This document shows, one piece after another, positions 11,582 through 22,492 of a DNA stretch of 64,000 nt (positions are counted from its first letter, which is position 1; every line of letters starts with the position of its first letter). This DNA is from Aralia elata (lineage: Eukaryota > Streptophyta > Magnoliopsida > Apiales > Araliaceae), in assembly GCA_034770075.1 (NCBI GenBank), contig CM068380.1, forward strand, positions 82,668,112-82,732,111. Direction: 5' to 3'. Below the pieces are notes generated by a model, which ran no database searches, was not told the origin of the DNA, and saw only the letters and a list, made by a program, of their open reading frames with translations. Both the position numbers and the translations under genes were made by a program.

Positions 11582-14106
11582 ATGATGGCGGCACCGGTGG
11601 TGAGATTTCCGATCATATTTGTGGTACGGTTAGTCGGAATAACAGTGGCAGCTCTGGTTCTGACGTGGACTTTGCATTACAGAGGTGGGCTGGCTCTCAT
11701 CTCTGATAACAAAGATCTTATCTTTAATGTAAGCCTCTTCCTTTTATACTATTCCCCTTCTATCAAATTTCCATTTTCTGAAATTAAAATGTTTTCTTTT
11801 TTCAATTTTTTTTATTTTATATTAGGCAACTTCATTCGGATTTTGATTGTTTGACTTTCTTTGATGGATGCCATCATTTCAATGCGATTAACTTGAAATT
11901 TTTGTAATCTATCATCGAAATTCGAAGCTGTGAGGCTCTATTCTTTCTCCTTTGACTTTTATTTATCTAAATTATGTGATATTGGAGAAAAGTATTAATC
12001 ATCTGATGATTAAGAACGAGAATTTTAGCTTGAGATTAGCATTTTGTGTGTTTTTTATCATCTAGGAAAGGGAAAACTGAAGTTAGTTATTTAGTTGGTA
12101 TTCATTTCTTTGTATCTCAACACATACTTAAATTTACTAGTGCGGATTTTGAATTGCTGATTTAGTTGTTGATGTTTCTGCAGATCCATCCTGTTTTAAT
12201 GGTGGTTAGCCTCGTACTCTTAAATGGTGAAGGTACTATGCTTTGAAGCACATTACTTAGGTTTGTTAAGTTTTTAATCACTTGGAAATTTTTACCCACT
12301 TTTTAAGAACTGAAAAGACTTCCTCTGTGGTCGGTGATGCTGTGTAGAATAAACATCCTAATGGTAGGTTTAATGTAAATCCACCAATGTTAAGCACAAA
12401 TGTCACTCTTAGTATATGTTCTTGTTTACAGAAATTATTCGAAAGTAATGAAATATGTTTTGAATATAATTTCATTTTATGCTAATGGATGTAGTGGACC
12501 GAGTGCATTACATTATGCTAATGAATAGACTGAAGGGAGTTAAGTAGCAATATTCTCTTATGTTTTTCCTTTTTCAATTCTGGCCATACACCGTGAATTC
12601 AATAGAATTCATCAATTTGCTTTCTAACATATGATTATGAAAAATGGCTAGCTTGTCTAGCAGAAATTGATTCAAACTGTAGCTTTTAAAAATTGAGGAT
12701 ATCACACTTTGTGTGAGACACATATAATTACTAGTGATGCTTGGTCTAATTTGTTCCACTATTAAAGCTCTTTGCACAATGCATAAAATTGTACACAAAA
12801 GCCTATTCTCTATGAAACAGATTCTAGAATCAAGAGAACCAACTTTTCAGTGTCCGGATGTATGTATGTGCATAAATATGAGTTTTCTCAAACCTTTATT
12901 GGGTTTGGTTTTCTTGAAAGACGAGGCTTAAAAGTTTTCGAACATTAGGTTATCAATTAACTCTCCTTTCAATTTATCTATCTCTGAAGGTTATGAAACC
13001 TGCTAAAATTTAATAAGCGTACTAGTACATATAAAGGTTTTCAGCCAGGTTCACTTTTGTTAAAAGTTAGTACTAAATGCCTTATTTATTTTTAAAATTT
13101 GATGCATATTTTCATCATTATTGCTTTGATATCAGAATATGATAGTTGTTCTGTTGAACTTAATTTTGATGTGAATATGGTTGCTGCATGGAATAATAAA
13201 AGTTAGTAAACTTTCATTAAACATACAGACTAAGCTCACTTTTAAGGGCAATTGCATGGTCTGACTGTAAATGTTTGAGGCTACTGAGCAGGAAAGTGTA
13301 ACTTTCATTACACCACCATGTAGTTATGTTTCCCGTCTAGCCATCCCAACCATGCTTTTCTGAAGTTTATAATACTTTTTGTATGCTGATCCTTCAATTT
13401 GACTCCAAGTCATCTATTTTGCCATGTTGTTGGTTTTAGTTGTGGTTATAATCTTTACTTTCTTACTTAATGCAGCCATGCTAGCATACAAGACTGTTTC
13501 AGGAACAAAAAGCTTCAAAAAACTAGTTCATCTTACGTTACAATTCTTGGCTTTCTTTTTGAGCTTGATCGGTGTATGGGCTGCTCTAAAGTTTCACAAT
13601 GATAAGGGTATTGACAATTTCTACAGCCTGCACTCATGGTTGGGCCTAGCTTGCCTTTTCTTATTTAGCTTACAGGTCTTTTCTTAAATCCTCACTCTTT
13701 CCTTCTTTCTCCTTTACTGTATATTGCTCTCTTTTTTCTTCTGCTGTGCTTTCTGGAGTTTGAAAGTTTCTGAATTTGCATTATCTGATCTTTTGCACAG
13801 TGGGCAGCTGGATTTGCAACCTTCTGGTACCCAGGTGGTTCAAGAAACAGCAGGGCCACCCTTCTCCCATGGCATGTATTCTTTGGAATTTACATCTATG
13901 CCCTGGCTGTTGCTACTTGCGCTACTGGAATACTAGAGAAAGCCACATTTCTTCAAACCAACAAGGTTATCTCACGTTACTCTGCTGAGGCATTACTAGT
14001 GAATTCTTTGGGTGTCTTGATTATTGTTCTGGGTGGTTTTGTTATTCTCGCTGTTATTTCTCCTGGAAATGGCAAAGGAGAAATTGCTAGAGGATCAATA
14101 GAATAG
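11582..14106 (+). CDS. CYB561: Cytochrome b561, transmembrane ascorbate ferrireductase (CYBASC family), 4 exons
   Basis: Exons 11582-11728, 12184-12232, 13476-13675 and 13801-14106 join in frame to 233 residues. The protein is hydrophobic with about six membrane spans. Histidines expected to bind the two hemes are visible at residue 51 (IFNIHPVLM), 84 (KLVHLTLQ), 118 (YSLHSWLG) and 157 (LLPWHVFFG). Other conserved signatures are ALISDNKDLIFN, MLAYKTVSGTK and NKVISRYSAEALLVNSLG. Family knowledge: these proteins pass electrons from cytosolic ascorbate across the tonoplast or plasma membrane to monodehydroascorbate or Fe(III). Two adjacent in-frame ATGs (11582 and 11585) precede GCGGCACCG; the second gives the usual MAAP start. 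A possible splice acceptor (ctctacag) ends six bases before the first ATG, so a 5' UTR intron is possible. Length is normal for the family. Confidence 0.95.
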
Positions 14107-14204
14107 GCATGAGTTGTAACTGATTAAATTCAACTGTGACAAAGAGGTGTATCTTACTGTAAGCATCGAGTTGTAAACAGATAAATGTGACAGAAGAGAA
14201 ATTG

Positions 14205-14210
14205 AATAAA
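14205..14210 (+). promoter_or_regulatory. Candidate polyadenylation signal of cytochrome b561
   Basis: A canonical AATAAA begins 99 bases after the stop codon. Confidence 0.5.
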
Positions 14211-15475
14211 CTTAGTCGGCTGTTTGATTTGATCTTTTATTTCCTCCTTTAGCAGCTAAACATAAGGTTAATTCTTCCTTCCATACAAAAATTCCTCCTT
14301 TATTTTCAGCTTTGCATTTCATTGAGATGTTGGAATCTGTCTTGGAAATTGAAATGGTTTATTCCTTTTGCTATCGACAGAATTGTTTCCAGTTATCAAA
14401 AGAAATGGTTCCGCATCACCCCGTGGTTTGTACCAATTCATCAATGGCATTGCTTCACTCTAGTCTTCCCCACACGAATAGAATAGCAAGTGTAACCATA
14501 TTATTTTACTTGTAGAAATAAAAATAGTAGTTGAAGACGTAAATTGGCAACCTATTAAGCTACTCACTATTTAAAAATTCGCCAATCACTACTGCCACCA
14601 AGAATCCAAATACCAACTCAATTCGAGTTAAAAGCCTGGTTCTTAGTGGGAGCAAACAAACAAAAATAGAGTGTTGCGCAACGTGCTCTTGAAGCTCTTT
14701 AAAATGGACGACTCCAACAATTTCACAGAGGAAACGAGTTGCGACAAAAATTCATAGTGAATGTGTACTTTTCTTTTTTCTCTCTTTTCCACTTTCATCA
14801 AAACGTGCCGACAACTGTTTCTCTCTCTTTTTCGTTAAAAATAATATAAAACCAGAAAACACGAATGTTGAGATTTTCTAATGGCGGCTTTCATATTCTA
14901 TCGTCTTTTGGTAACAGAGTTAACCAGGGACAGGGGTACACAACTTCAGAAAGGCAAGTCACAAGTTGTATCTCAAAAGTGGCAAGACCAACCACCTTAG
15001 ATCAACTTTTCTCTTGATGCAGATAAATTTTTATACTTGCATATTGCAAGTAATTCCTGAGAACCAAGAATTCACAATCCAAAATCTGGCCATGCAATTT
15101 TTCAGAAAATGTTATATCTGCTTGCTTGATCATCAATGTGGGGTATCCACTAAGAGAAGAAAAGAGTAAAATTACAAAAGCTAGAACTTCCAAGTTAGAT
15201 CTTCATAATACTGAGCTCATCTGAACTTCCAAGATAGATCTCCATAAAACTGCTCGGAGAGGCAAAAAATCGCACTCTTCACAGAGTCAGGTTGACAAAT
15301 AAAAAACCATAAATAGTTGTACTCAAAAGCATAACTAAAAAGAAGAGTTACATGGAAGAACGAAGTAAATGACATTGCCGAAGAAGTCTTGTTGAATATT
15401 CTCATTTGCTAGTAGCATGGATTTCCAGCAAAACCACAAAATTTGATATGCCTCAATGGTTCACAAACCTCCTCT
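14211..15475. other. Intergenic region between convergent cytochrome b561 and eIF2B delta genes
   Basis: The two genes converge here, so both 3' UTRs fall in this stretch. Apart from a short reading frame at 14881-15000, I see nothing recognisable. Confidence 0.4.
14881..15000 (+). CDS. Possible 39-residue reading frame, unknown
   Basis: An ATG GCG start lies behind pyrimidine-rich, 5' UTR-like sequence (14758-14835) and opens 39 codons ending in TAG. The peptide starts MAAFIFYRLLVTELTRDRG and is not recognised. It could equally be part of a non-coding transcript. Only the start context supports it. Confidence 0.12.
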   Translation: MAAFIFYRLLVTELTRDRGTQLQKGKSQVVSQKWQDQPP

Positions 15476-18400
15476 TTATATGTATAAATTTTCTTTGCGA
15501 TATTCTCGAACGACGACCGGAACACTTGTCGGAGGTATCTGGACAAATTTAAGATTCATAGTGAATAATAAGCAAATAAATGATAAATAATCAAATGGAA
15601 GTAGCATAGCATAGAGACTTGGCCAAGAAAAAAAAAAAAAGTAGCATAGATAGGGCAACACAAACCCAAGAACATGTAAATACAACAATGCATGATCATA
15701 TTATGTTTCAAATGAAGAAAACTAAATAAATAAATTGAGTACAGGTCTCAAAAGTCATAACCTGACTTACCATGCCATAATCTGTTATAATCATTGAAAC
15801 ATAGTCTGAAGGTGTTGCATCATAGCTGTTGAAATGAAAAGCAGATATTTAAAGATTACAAAAATAAAATAAAAAATATTATATGTACATAACAGTTGAC
15901 CCTAGAAGGTAAAGTAAAATACCAAAATAAATCTTACATAAGATTTAGAAGTTGTAGGTTTTCACTGTTGGCCCCATCCTCCAAATAATTGATTTCTTCT
16001 CTACCATAAACATTTGAAATGGCATCTGGATCACCTTCAAGATACAGAATGGATAGCAGAACAATCAAGAAGATAGGAGTGTGTAAGGTCACGTGTAACA
16101 AGAGAAGAAGAGTTCTAGATCAATCGACAATTAGAAATACGTACCTAGTTCATTAGAGCAAATGGAATCCAACTGCACCCTTTCATGAAATTTATATGCT
16201 TCACAACATACCAAGACTGGAACACGGAATGCATGAGCAACCATAGCAACACATGCAGTTCCAACCCTTGAGTAAACTGTTCCATTAGATAACACCGATG
16301 AAGCCCCCAAAAATACTCGAGTAACTTCATGCATTATGTAGGAAACAGCATTTATATGAGTATACGTACAGTTAAGACCCTTCCCTACCAACCTACGAAG
16401 TAACATTCGCCCTTCAAGCTTTGGACGTGAATCCACCACTACAACACGAAATCGCTTGCCAAGCTCATGTGCATGTAAGAGAATCAATTCCACAGCAGAT
16501 GATGACCCATATGTGAGAAGAACATCCCCATCCCTGACTTTTGTTACAGCATGACATACTATCGCCTTATCAGCTAGTATTATTTTCTCATTTATAAAAC
16601 AATCAATATCTGACAGAAGAGTTGCTTTTGCTTCTGTCTCAGAAAGGATCAAAGGTAAGTTGGCAATTCGAGTTTTAATATACTTAATTGCATTCCCCAT
16701 GCTGATTGAAAGGGGTCTGCATTCAATCAGAAACGAGACATAACAATTTATTTTTGCAGTTAAGTCTCTATTAAGAGTTTTCTCAGCTGGTGTTGAGTAG
16801 TCCTTTATTGACTCTTGGAATGCTTGAAGCATTGCAATACAACGAGCATTTCCACCAGATATATCTCCAGCTAAATACCTTAACCCAACCTGATAACAAA
16901 TTTAGAAGAGTAAATAGAAAAATCACGTGAAAAAGAAAGAGATGGGTAGAAGAATCATAGTAGGAAAAAAAAAGAGAGGCTTCACTGTAGCGAGCTAGTT
17001 CTATCTACTTTGGTCTATTGAGGAAGACATCATCGCCTATGTTGTTAGGAGTGAGTGGAGGAGTGCAATCTTCATATCAGAGGCCAAGTAGGGTGTTCCA
17101 GCTTTTCTTCTTTTTCTTTTTAGTTTTCTTTCTTTCATATTTTTCTCTCTCTCTATATATATATGTGTCTGCGTATGAATTTTTATTTTTTTTTATAATG
17201 TGGGTTTCCCAACCCGCGGGTCGGACTAATCCCCGCCCCCGGACCAGGCTTTGCGCATAGGCTCCGCCTAAGACATGGCGTCACCCTGAATAATGCGATC
17301 CGTGGCCACTTCAAATGTTGCTAGTGGGAGTCGATCCTGAGTTGTCCGGGTTTACGGTTCGTTCCCAGGGCGGCTTGCACCACTGCGCCAAGTGTTGTGG
17401 TTGTATGAATTTTTCTATAGGTCTCTGGAGATGTTTTTATTCTGTTAAAAACTTTCTCTTCCATTCTTTTAGTTTAATCTTAGTTCATCCAGTTATCCTT
17501 TTCTAATTTATTTGTTGTAACTTCTTCCTTTCTCTTGTCTTTCTGCTTTAAGTTTTTATATGGGATTTTCTGCCTGCTCAACTGGTTTGCAATATAAAGG
17601 ATTTACCCGAGTTGAGTTATTTTACTTTTACTTTTCCCCTTTTGCAGTTGTTTTATGTCTCTCTCTTTCCCCTTCCTTTTACTTTTTCATTTTGCCCCTT
17701 TTTAATTTTTTTTTATATATATATGTATGTATGTTTCTCTATGTGGATGTGTTTTTATTTCTATCTATTTAACTCTTTTCTAATTTTTATTTACTTTATT
17801 TTTTTCCCCATCTTTCTTCTTTTACTCCTACATAGATTCCTTTCAGACTACCCAACTATTTGGAGTACAAGATGATGTTTATTTGAGTTGAGTTATTAAT
17901 GTAAGCATAACCTTTAGAGAGCATCAATGGTTGAAATTGCAATAGAGTAACTATGGAGTTACCTTATAAACAGCAGCGTGAACTGGATCAAGGTGGAAGA
18001 ACTTTGACTCGAGATCAGGAAGTCGTGTTCCATGTTCATATTGAGGTAGATGCCGAAACAGTTCAACTCTGTTCCTAGCCTCAGTTTGTTTTACTACTGC
18101 ACGCTTTTTAGCCTTCTCCACTCTGCTCTTATCATCAAACTGCAAGCGTGGATGAGGGACTTCTTTCTTCCTATCTTTGTCTGGTGGACGATCACCTCCC
18201 CTTTTCTCAGAAGCTGCAACCGAAGAGCTATCTTTCTTTTGTGAAGCAGCTTTTACTGCTTTTGCAGCTTTCACATTACCTGTAGCCACAACTACAGAAG
18301 CAGCAGGTGCCTTACTTCCTTCAGCTGGTTAAATGTTAAATAATCAAAACGTTATAACAGTGGAAAACGAGAACAAAATGCAGTCTAGCAGAAAAGTCTG

Positions 18401-18873
18401 ATAGCAAAAGTACCACATATGCAAAAAATATGGCAAATTGCAGATAAATTGTAAACAATGCTACAGCAGACGAAAAAAATACCATCCTTGAATTAAAGAA
18501 CTTGGAAAGTGAAGTAAATTTTTTGATGGCAGGAATTTAGAATCACTTTCAGCAGAAGTGATGACAACATAGGTGCTATATAACCTCAAATATCAAATCA
18601 TTTCATATAATCTTATACTACTAATGAGGAAGAGAGTTTCTACCTCTTTCTTCATTCAACAAGTAAACATTAGTTGAATACAAGTTTTAGTTTCTTTTCC
18701 ATCATCACACCTAGAGGACAGGGTGTCCAATTTTAGACACGGATGTGAGACACATACACCATACCTTGTCTGATATCTTGTCCAAGTATCAAGGATACTG
18801 GTAGTTCAACCCATTTAGAGTCCATGTAAAATAGTCTTTAACACTACAACTACAATTACAGATACAAACACTA

Positions 18874-18907
<34 letters not shown>

Positions 18908-21063
18908 GCAAAAAAAAAGAAGAAAAAGATGCAATCATGCATACGTACAAACCACATACTTTTTTTGGAATAGATAAGCTTGGCCCCAAATATGGGGATT
19001 GAAACCAGCTATCTTGAGGTTATTCCTCAAGGCCTCTGCCAATTCCATATATGCTAAATGCCAGCTTAATAATCCCTAGCGCTCAACTAAGAGACTGAAA
19101 GTGTAAAAGCAAATACATGACAAATGACAAATAATCTATGCGGCTTCAAACTCTCCCAGCCAATTAAACTTAAAAAAACGACAATATCACTGAATTTCAT
19201 ATTCTTTTTTCGAACAAATGAAAAAGAAAGTGTGCACCTTTTGTAGCAGCTTTTGCTGCTCGTTGAGCCTCCTGAAGAGCACGCCTTTCAGCTTTTGAAC
19301 TTTTCTCTTTCAAAGGCTTTGAACTTGCAGAACGTTCATTTCGAGCATCACCAGAAAGTCCTCCACCTTTTTCTGCAAATAATATTAATTAATCTTATGC
19401 CCAAGAAAGCTCTATCTATGCTAAAAGATTAATTACGCATTTATACGATACAAAATCACTATTAAGCTCAAAAAGCGGTTATACAAGGTGCTTGGAAACC
19501 CGAACAACAAATGTAATCAACCCATCTAAACTCAGAAAAATCACATTTAGGCATAAGTTGTCTTGCGCCTTTGGCTAACGGCAATTATCCAAATTCTAAG
19601 TAAAAAGGGGGCTTTGAATGTAGCAGTTGTTCTTATTTTACCGGAGGGTTTTGAATTAGCTCCTGTCGATCGGATTTCTCCCGAGATGAAAGAAAGGATA
19701 GGCAATCTTTCTTTTCAGAGCTATCGCCCCACTAAAAATACTAACCCTATTTAGCCTATCTCAACTAGTTCAGAATAGAATGAGTAGTTGAGTTGACTTT
19801 ACTAACTCTATACTTTTAGTTGATACCTAATTTGTCATAAGGTTCAAAATCATTCCTTCCCTTGAGCTTTAAGATACATGTATACACAGCCAGAAGGGCA
19901 TATCTGCAATGGAAATTCCTTAAGTGTCTCCCCCCACCCCACCCCACCCCACCCCAACCCAAATCACCAACACAGAGAAACAAAGCTTGGATCCACTCTC
20001 AGTCTCCTCGTATTAAAAATCAGTCGAGATTATTAAAATCCTAAGGTGTAGATTTCAAGCTAAAACTAAGAGGTGCCAAATAAGGCTAGGTACCATTTTC
20101 AATCAATTACTGTGTAACACCCCAGTCCCACATCGAAAGATATGAGAAAAATTTATCTGTGTATAAGAAATTAAGTTACTAACAATAGTACCTTTAGTCA
20201 TGACCTTTTGGGTGAGTCTATGGTGAGCTAAGATGACCCAAGAAGATACTAGTGGGCTAGTGGTTTAAGGTCTTGTTTGGATAGATTTAATTAGATTCAG
20301 ATTTGCTCCGGACTCGGGATTTGACCCACATTGTTTCACACGGGAAACTTAGTTAAAGTTTTGAATCTCTTACTTCAAAAAGGGAACACCTTTATTCTTT
20401 CCTTCAATCCAACATTAACCGCTTTCACATTGCATGTCATTTTGCACAATTTATTTTTGATAAATATATCATTTTTTCTCATTCTAATTTCAACGTTTCT
20501 ACAAACATGAATTTCCATTTTTCATAGTAGACATATACATACATATAAATATAATTCAATACAAAACACCAAGGGAGAGATACATATAGTTTACCTGTTA
20601 AATTAGGAGGCATGTTGACCATGGACACGGTAGTCAAACTACTGGCCGGGAAGTTCTTCTGCTTAGCTGACATGTCAAATCCGGATGGCAATGAGGATGC
20701 AACAACTTTACCAGAATTAGGACCCCTGTGAATGGACTCCGAGAAATCTGTAGTCGGAGACGCGAACTCCGAAGGGTTGTAGCTGCCAACGGGAATGGAC
20801 TCGCTGGAGGGGCGGCGCAGGGGAGACTGGGGAACCTGAGGGAAGTTAACGGGGCGAGGAATGTCGGAGAGGTGTCTTGGAGGTGGAATCATGACCGGAG
20901 AGAGGGAATTGCCGGAGGGAGAAAGGTCGGAAACCAGAGGCGGCGAAGAGGAGATGCCGGGAGGACCCGATTGGCTACGGTCGGGTGGGGCTCCAGGAGC
21001 CAAGAACCCCACCTGACGGACCTTTGGGTCGATCACCGTGCGGGATGCTCGGCGAGGATCCAT
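15476..21063 (-). CDS. EIF2Bdelta: Translation initiation factor eIF2B, delta subunit, 7 exons
   Basis: Exons in transcript order: 21063-20595, 19372-19238, 18324-17963, 16889-16145, 16034-15938, 15825-15771, 15538-15476. They join in frame to 641 residues, a normal plant length. The first roughly 320 residues are Pro/Ser-rich then Lys/Ala/Glu-rich (KAERRALQEAQRAAKAA), as in plant delta subunits. The IF-2B fold fills the rest, with VCHAVTKVRDGDVLLTYGSS, FRVVVVDSRPKLEGRMLLRR, GASSVLSNGTVYSRVGTA and VLVCCEAYKFHERVQLDS. The end is TDYGMIPPTSVPVVVREYRK. Family knowledge: delta is one of the regulatory subunits of the decameric guanine-nucleotide exchange factor for eIF2. Intron 1 holds a petA-like plastid fragment and an LTR-like repeat; intron 3 holds a SINE. 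No frame damage seen. Confidence 0.95.
17185..17402 (-). mobile_element. tRNA-derived SINE with 12-bp target-site duplication
   Basis: Read on the minus strand, the insert starts near 'accacaacacttggcgcagt'. It has an A-box-like TGGCGCAGTGG (17380-17390) and a B-box-like GGATCGACTCC (17327-17337), and ends in an A-rich tail. Both sides carry the identical 12-mer gtatgaattttt (plus strand: 17173-17184 and 17403-17414). The GC-rich body with 'tatgcgcaaagcc' and 'gggggcgggga' recalls the Au SINE family, from memory only. It sits in eIF2B delta intron 3, in the same orientation as the gene. Confidence 0.82.
19600..19738 (+). pseudogene. petA: Plastid petA (cytochrome f) fragment in nuclear DNA (NUPT)
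   Basis: Translation of this strand gives KKGALNV, then LILPEGFELAP, DRISPEMKERIGNLSFQSYR and PTK, which I recognise as an internal part of cytochrome f. The substitutions V-V for G-A and V for P, together with a stop soon after PTKN, show it is decayed. It lies antisense inside intron 1 of eIF2B delta, so it can have no coding role there. Transfer through mitochondrial DNA cannot be excluded. Confidence 0.88.
20110..20350. repeat. LTR-like repeat fragment in eIF2B delta intron 1
   Basis: The stretch opens with 'tgtaacaccccagtcccaca' followed by 'tcgaaag', a start resembling the TG...CCCACATCG ends of many plant LTRs. It ends near 'cccacattgtttcaca'. No matching flanking duplication was found, so a solo LTR or another repeat fragment are both possible. 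Confidence 0.35.
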
Positions 21064-21351
21064 AGGAGAGAGTCAGATAGAAATACAGAGAAAATCTCTT
21101 TGGATGGAGAAAATATTAGGGTTAATTGAAGTGTAGAGTAATTAAGAAAATCCAGGTTTTCTTTTTTTAATATTCAGCCAGAACAGAGAGAATGGAGGAA
21201 GCTGCTGCCCGCCGGTAGTGTAGCAAAAACGGGAGTAGCAAGCAGCGACTGATAAGAGAAAAGATGAGAGTATTTTCCTAATACTACTTTCTTTTTCTTT
21301 TCTTTTTTTCATTTCAAGTGATAATTTTAGTAACGTTAGCAATCAACAATA
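21064..21351. other. 5' flank of eIF2B delta
   Basis: Bases just above 21063 are the likely 5' UTR and promoter of eIF2B delta on the minus strand. No TATA box was placed. Confidence 0.4.
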
Positions 21352-21601
21352 TTTTGTTCAAAATTAAATATATAATTTAATTTTTGATATTAAATAACAT
21401 TATATTAAATTTTAAATTGATATGAATTTATTTAATTTTAGTTAATAAATAGTTATAATCGTATAATATATAACAAAAACTATAAATTACAAAATTTATT
21501 TTATTCTAAATTTTTATGAGTCATACAAATTTTAAAGTTTAATACGTTGTCGTTTGACCTTAAAAGTCAAATTGTATATTTAATTTTAGAATAAAAAAAT
21601 A
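21352..21601. mobile_element. Stowaway-like MITE, family B, copy 2
   Basis: Reverse complement of this stretch follows the 10650-10898 element along its length: 'caatttgacttttaaggtca', 'tgtatgactcataaaaattt', 'ttttgttatatattatacga', 'aattaaataaattcatatca'. The two copies lie about 10.7 kb apart in opposite orientation. Confidence 0.6.
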
Positions 21602-22492
21602 ATATTAAATAATACACATTCTTTGACAATTCAATCAAAAATACACGTTCTTTTTAGTAAGCTGTTTTTTTATAACTAACAAAAATTTATCTAATATATT
21701 AAAAATGAAAAGTGTTGAATATCATGTACTCTACTTCACATTTTGACGATTATATAATCTTTATTTTGGAATGTCTCAGAAAATCAATAAATACATTTCC
21801 AAAAAGAAATTAGAATTATAACAAGAAATCAATAAAGTACTTTTCCAAAAAAATAAAATTTAGAATTATAAGGATGCATGAATGCCCGCTATTTTAGAAA
21901 GAAAACTTACTTTACAAATTGTAATATCGACTGACAAACAAAATAAAACGAATGGAGTAATTTATTTAATTTTAATTAGTGGAGACATGTTTAGACAATA
22001 ATAAATAAAAATTTGTTGTAATTTGATAATTTTATAAGACTATAAGAATAAATTTAAAATTTTTTTAATTCTCTTTTTTCTATTTTTACCTTTTTTTAAT
22101 ATGTGTGTAAACTGTACTTTGCACATCTTTTTTGGGACGGGTGAGTATAAAATATTTCTAAAATAAATCAAAGCAAGCTTATTTCGTTTCCAGGAGGCCC
22201 CTAGGCTTTCTCCGAGTTATTCCCAGAAATTAGTGTCGGGCAATTACTCCTAACAAAATCAAGCATTGTTTTGCCCTGAATATTGCACAATGAGCTTCTC
22301 AGACATCAGTTTCTTTTTAGAACAATTGGAAATTGTTAAAAAGATCACTTGCTCGCAATGGGAGGGTGATAAAAAGACCAAATGCCGCAGGTTTTTCAAT
22401 AACATTACTTTTTAGTTCAAAATTAGTACAGTATCATTACAGTAGCACTGGTGAAAGACAAAGACGTCCTTTCTCAAGGAATCACAAATGCT
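21602..22492. other. Intergenic, UMP1 3' side
   Basis: AT-rich sequence without a recognisable gene. The right-hand few hundred bases are the likely 3' UTR of UMP1 (minus strand). Confidence 0.4.

Noticed and set aside
19930..19960. (CCCCA)n tract considered as an interstitial telomere repeat
   Set aside because: The unit is not the plant telomere repeat TTTAGGG/CCCTAAA. It is a simple C-rich tract.
20110..20350. Cassandra-type TRIM with 5S-like LTR
   Set aside because: The opening resembles such LTRs, but no 5S rRNA-like internal promoter and no flanking duplication were found.
20728..21129. 133-codon plus-strand frame opposite eIF2B delta exon 1
   Set aside because: It is the antisense shadow of the Pro/Ser-rich first exon; no plus-strand gene signals.
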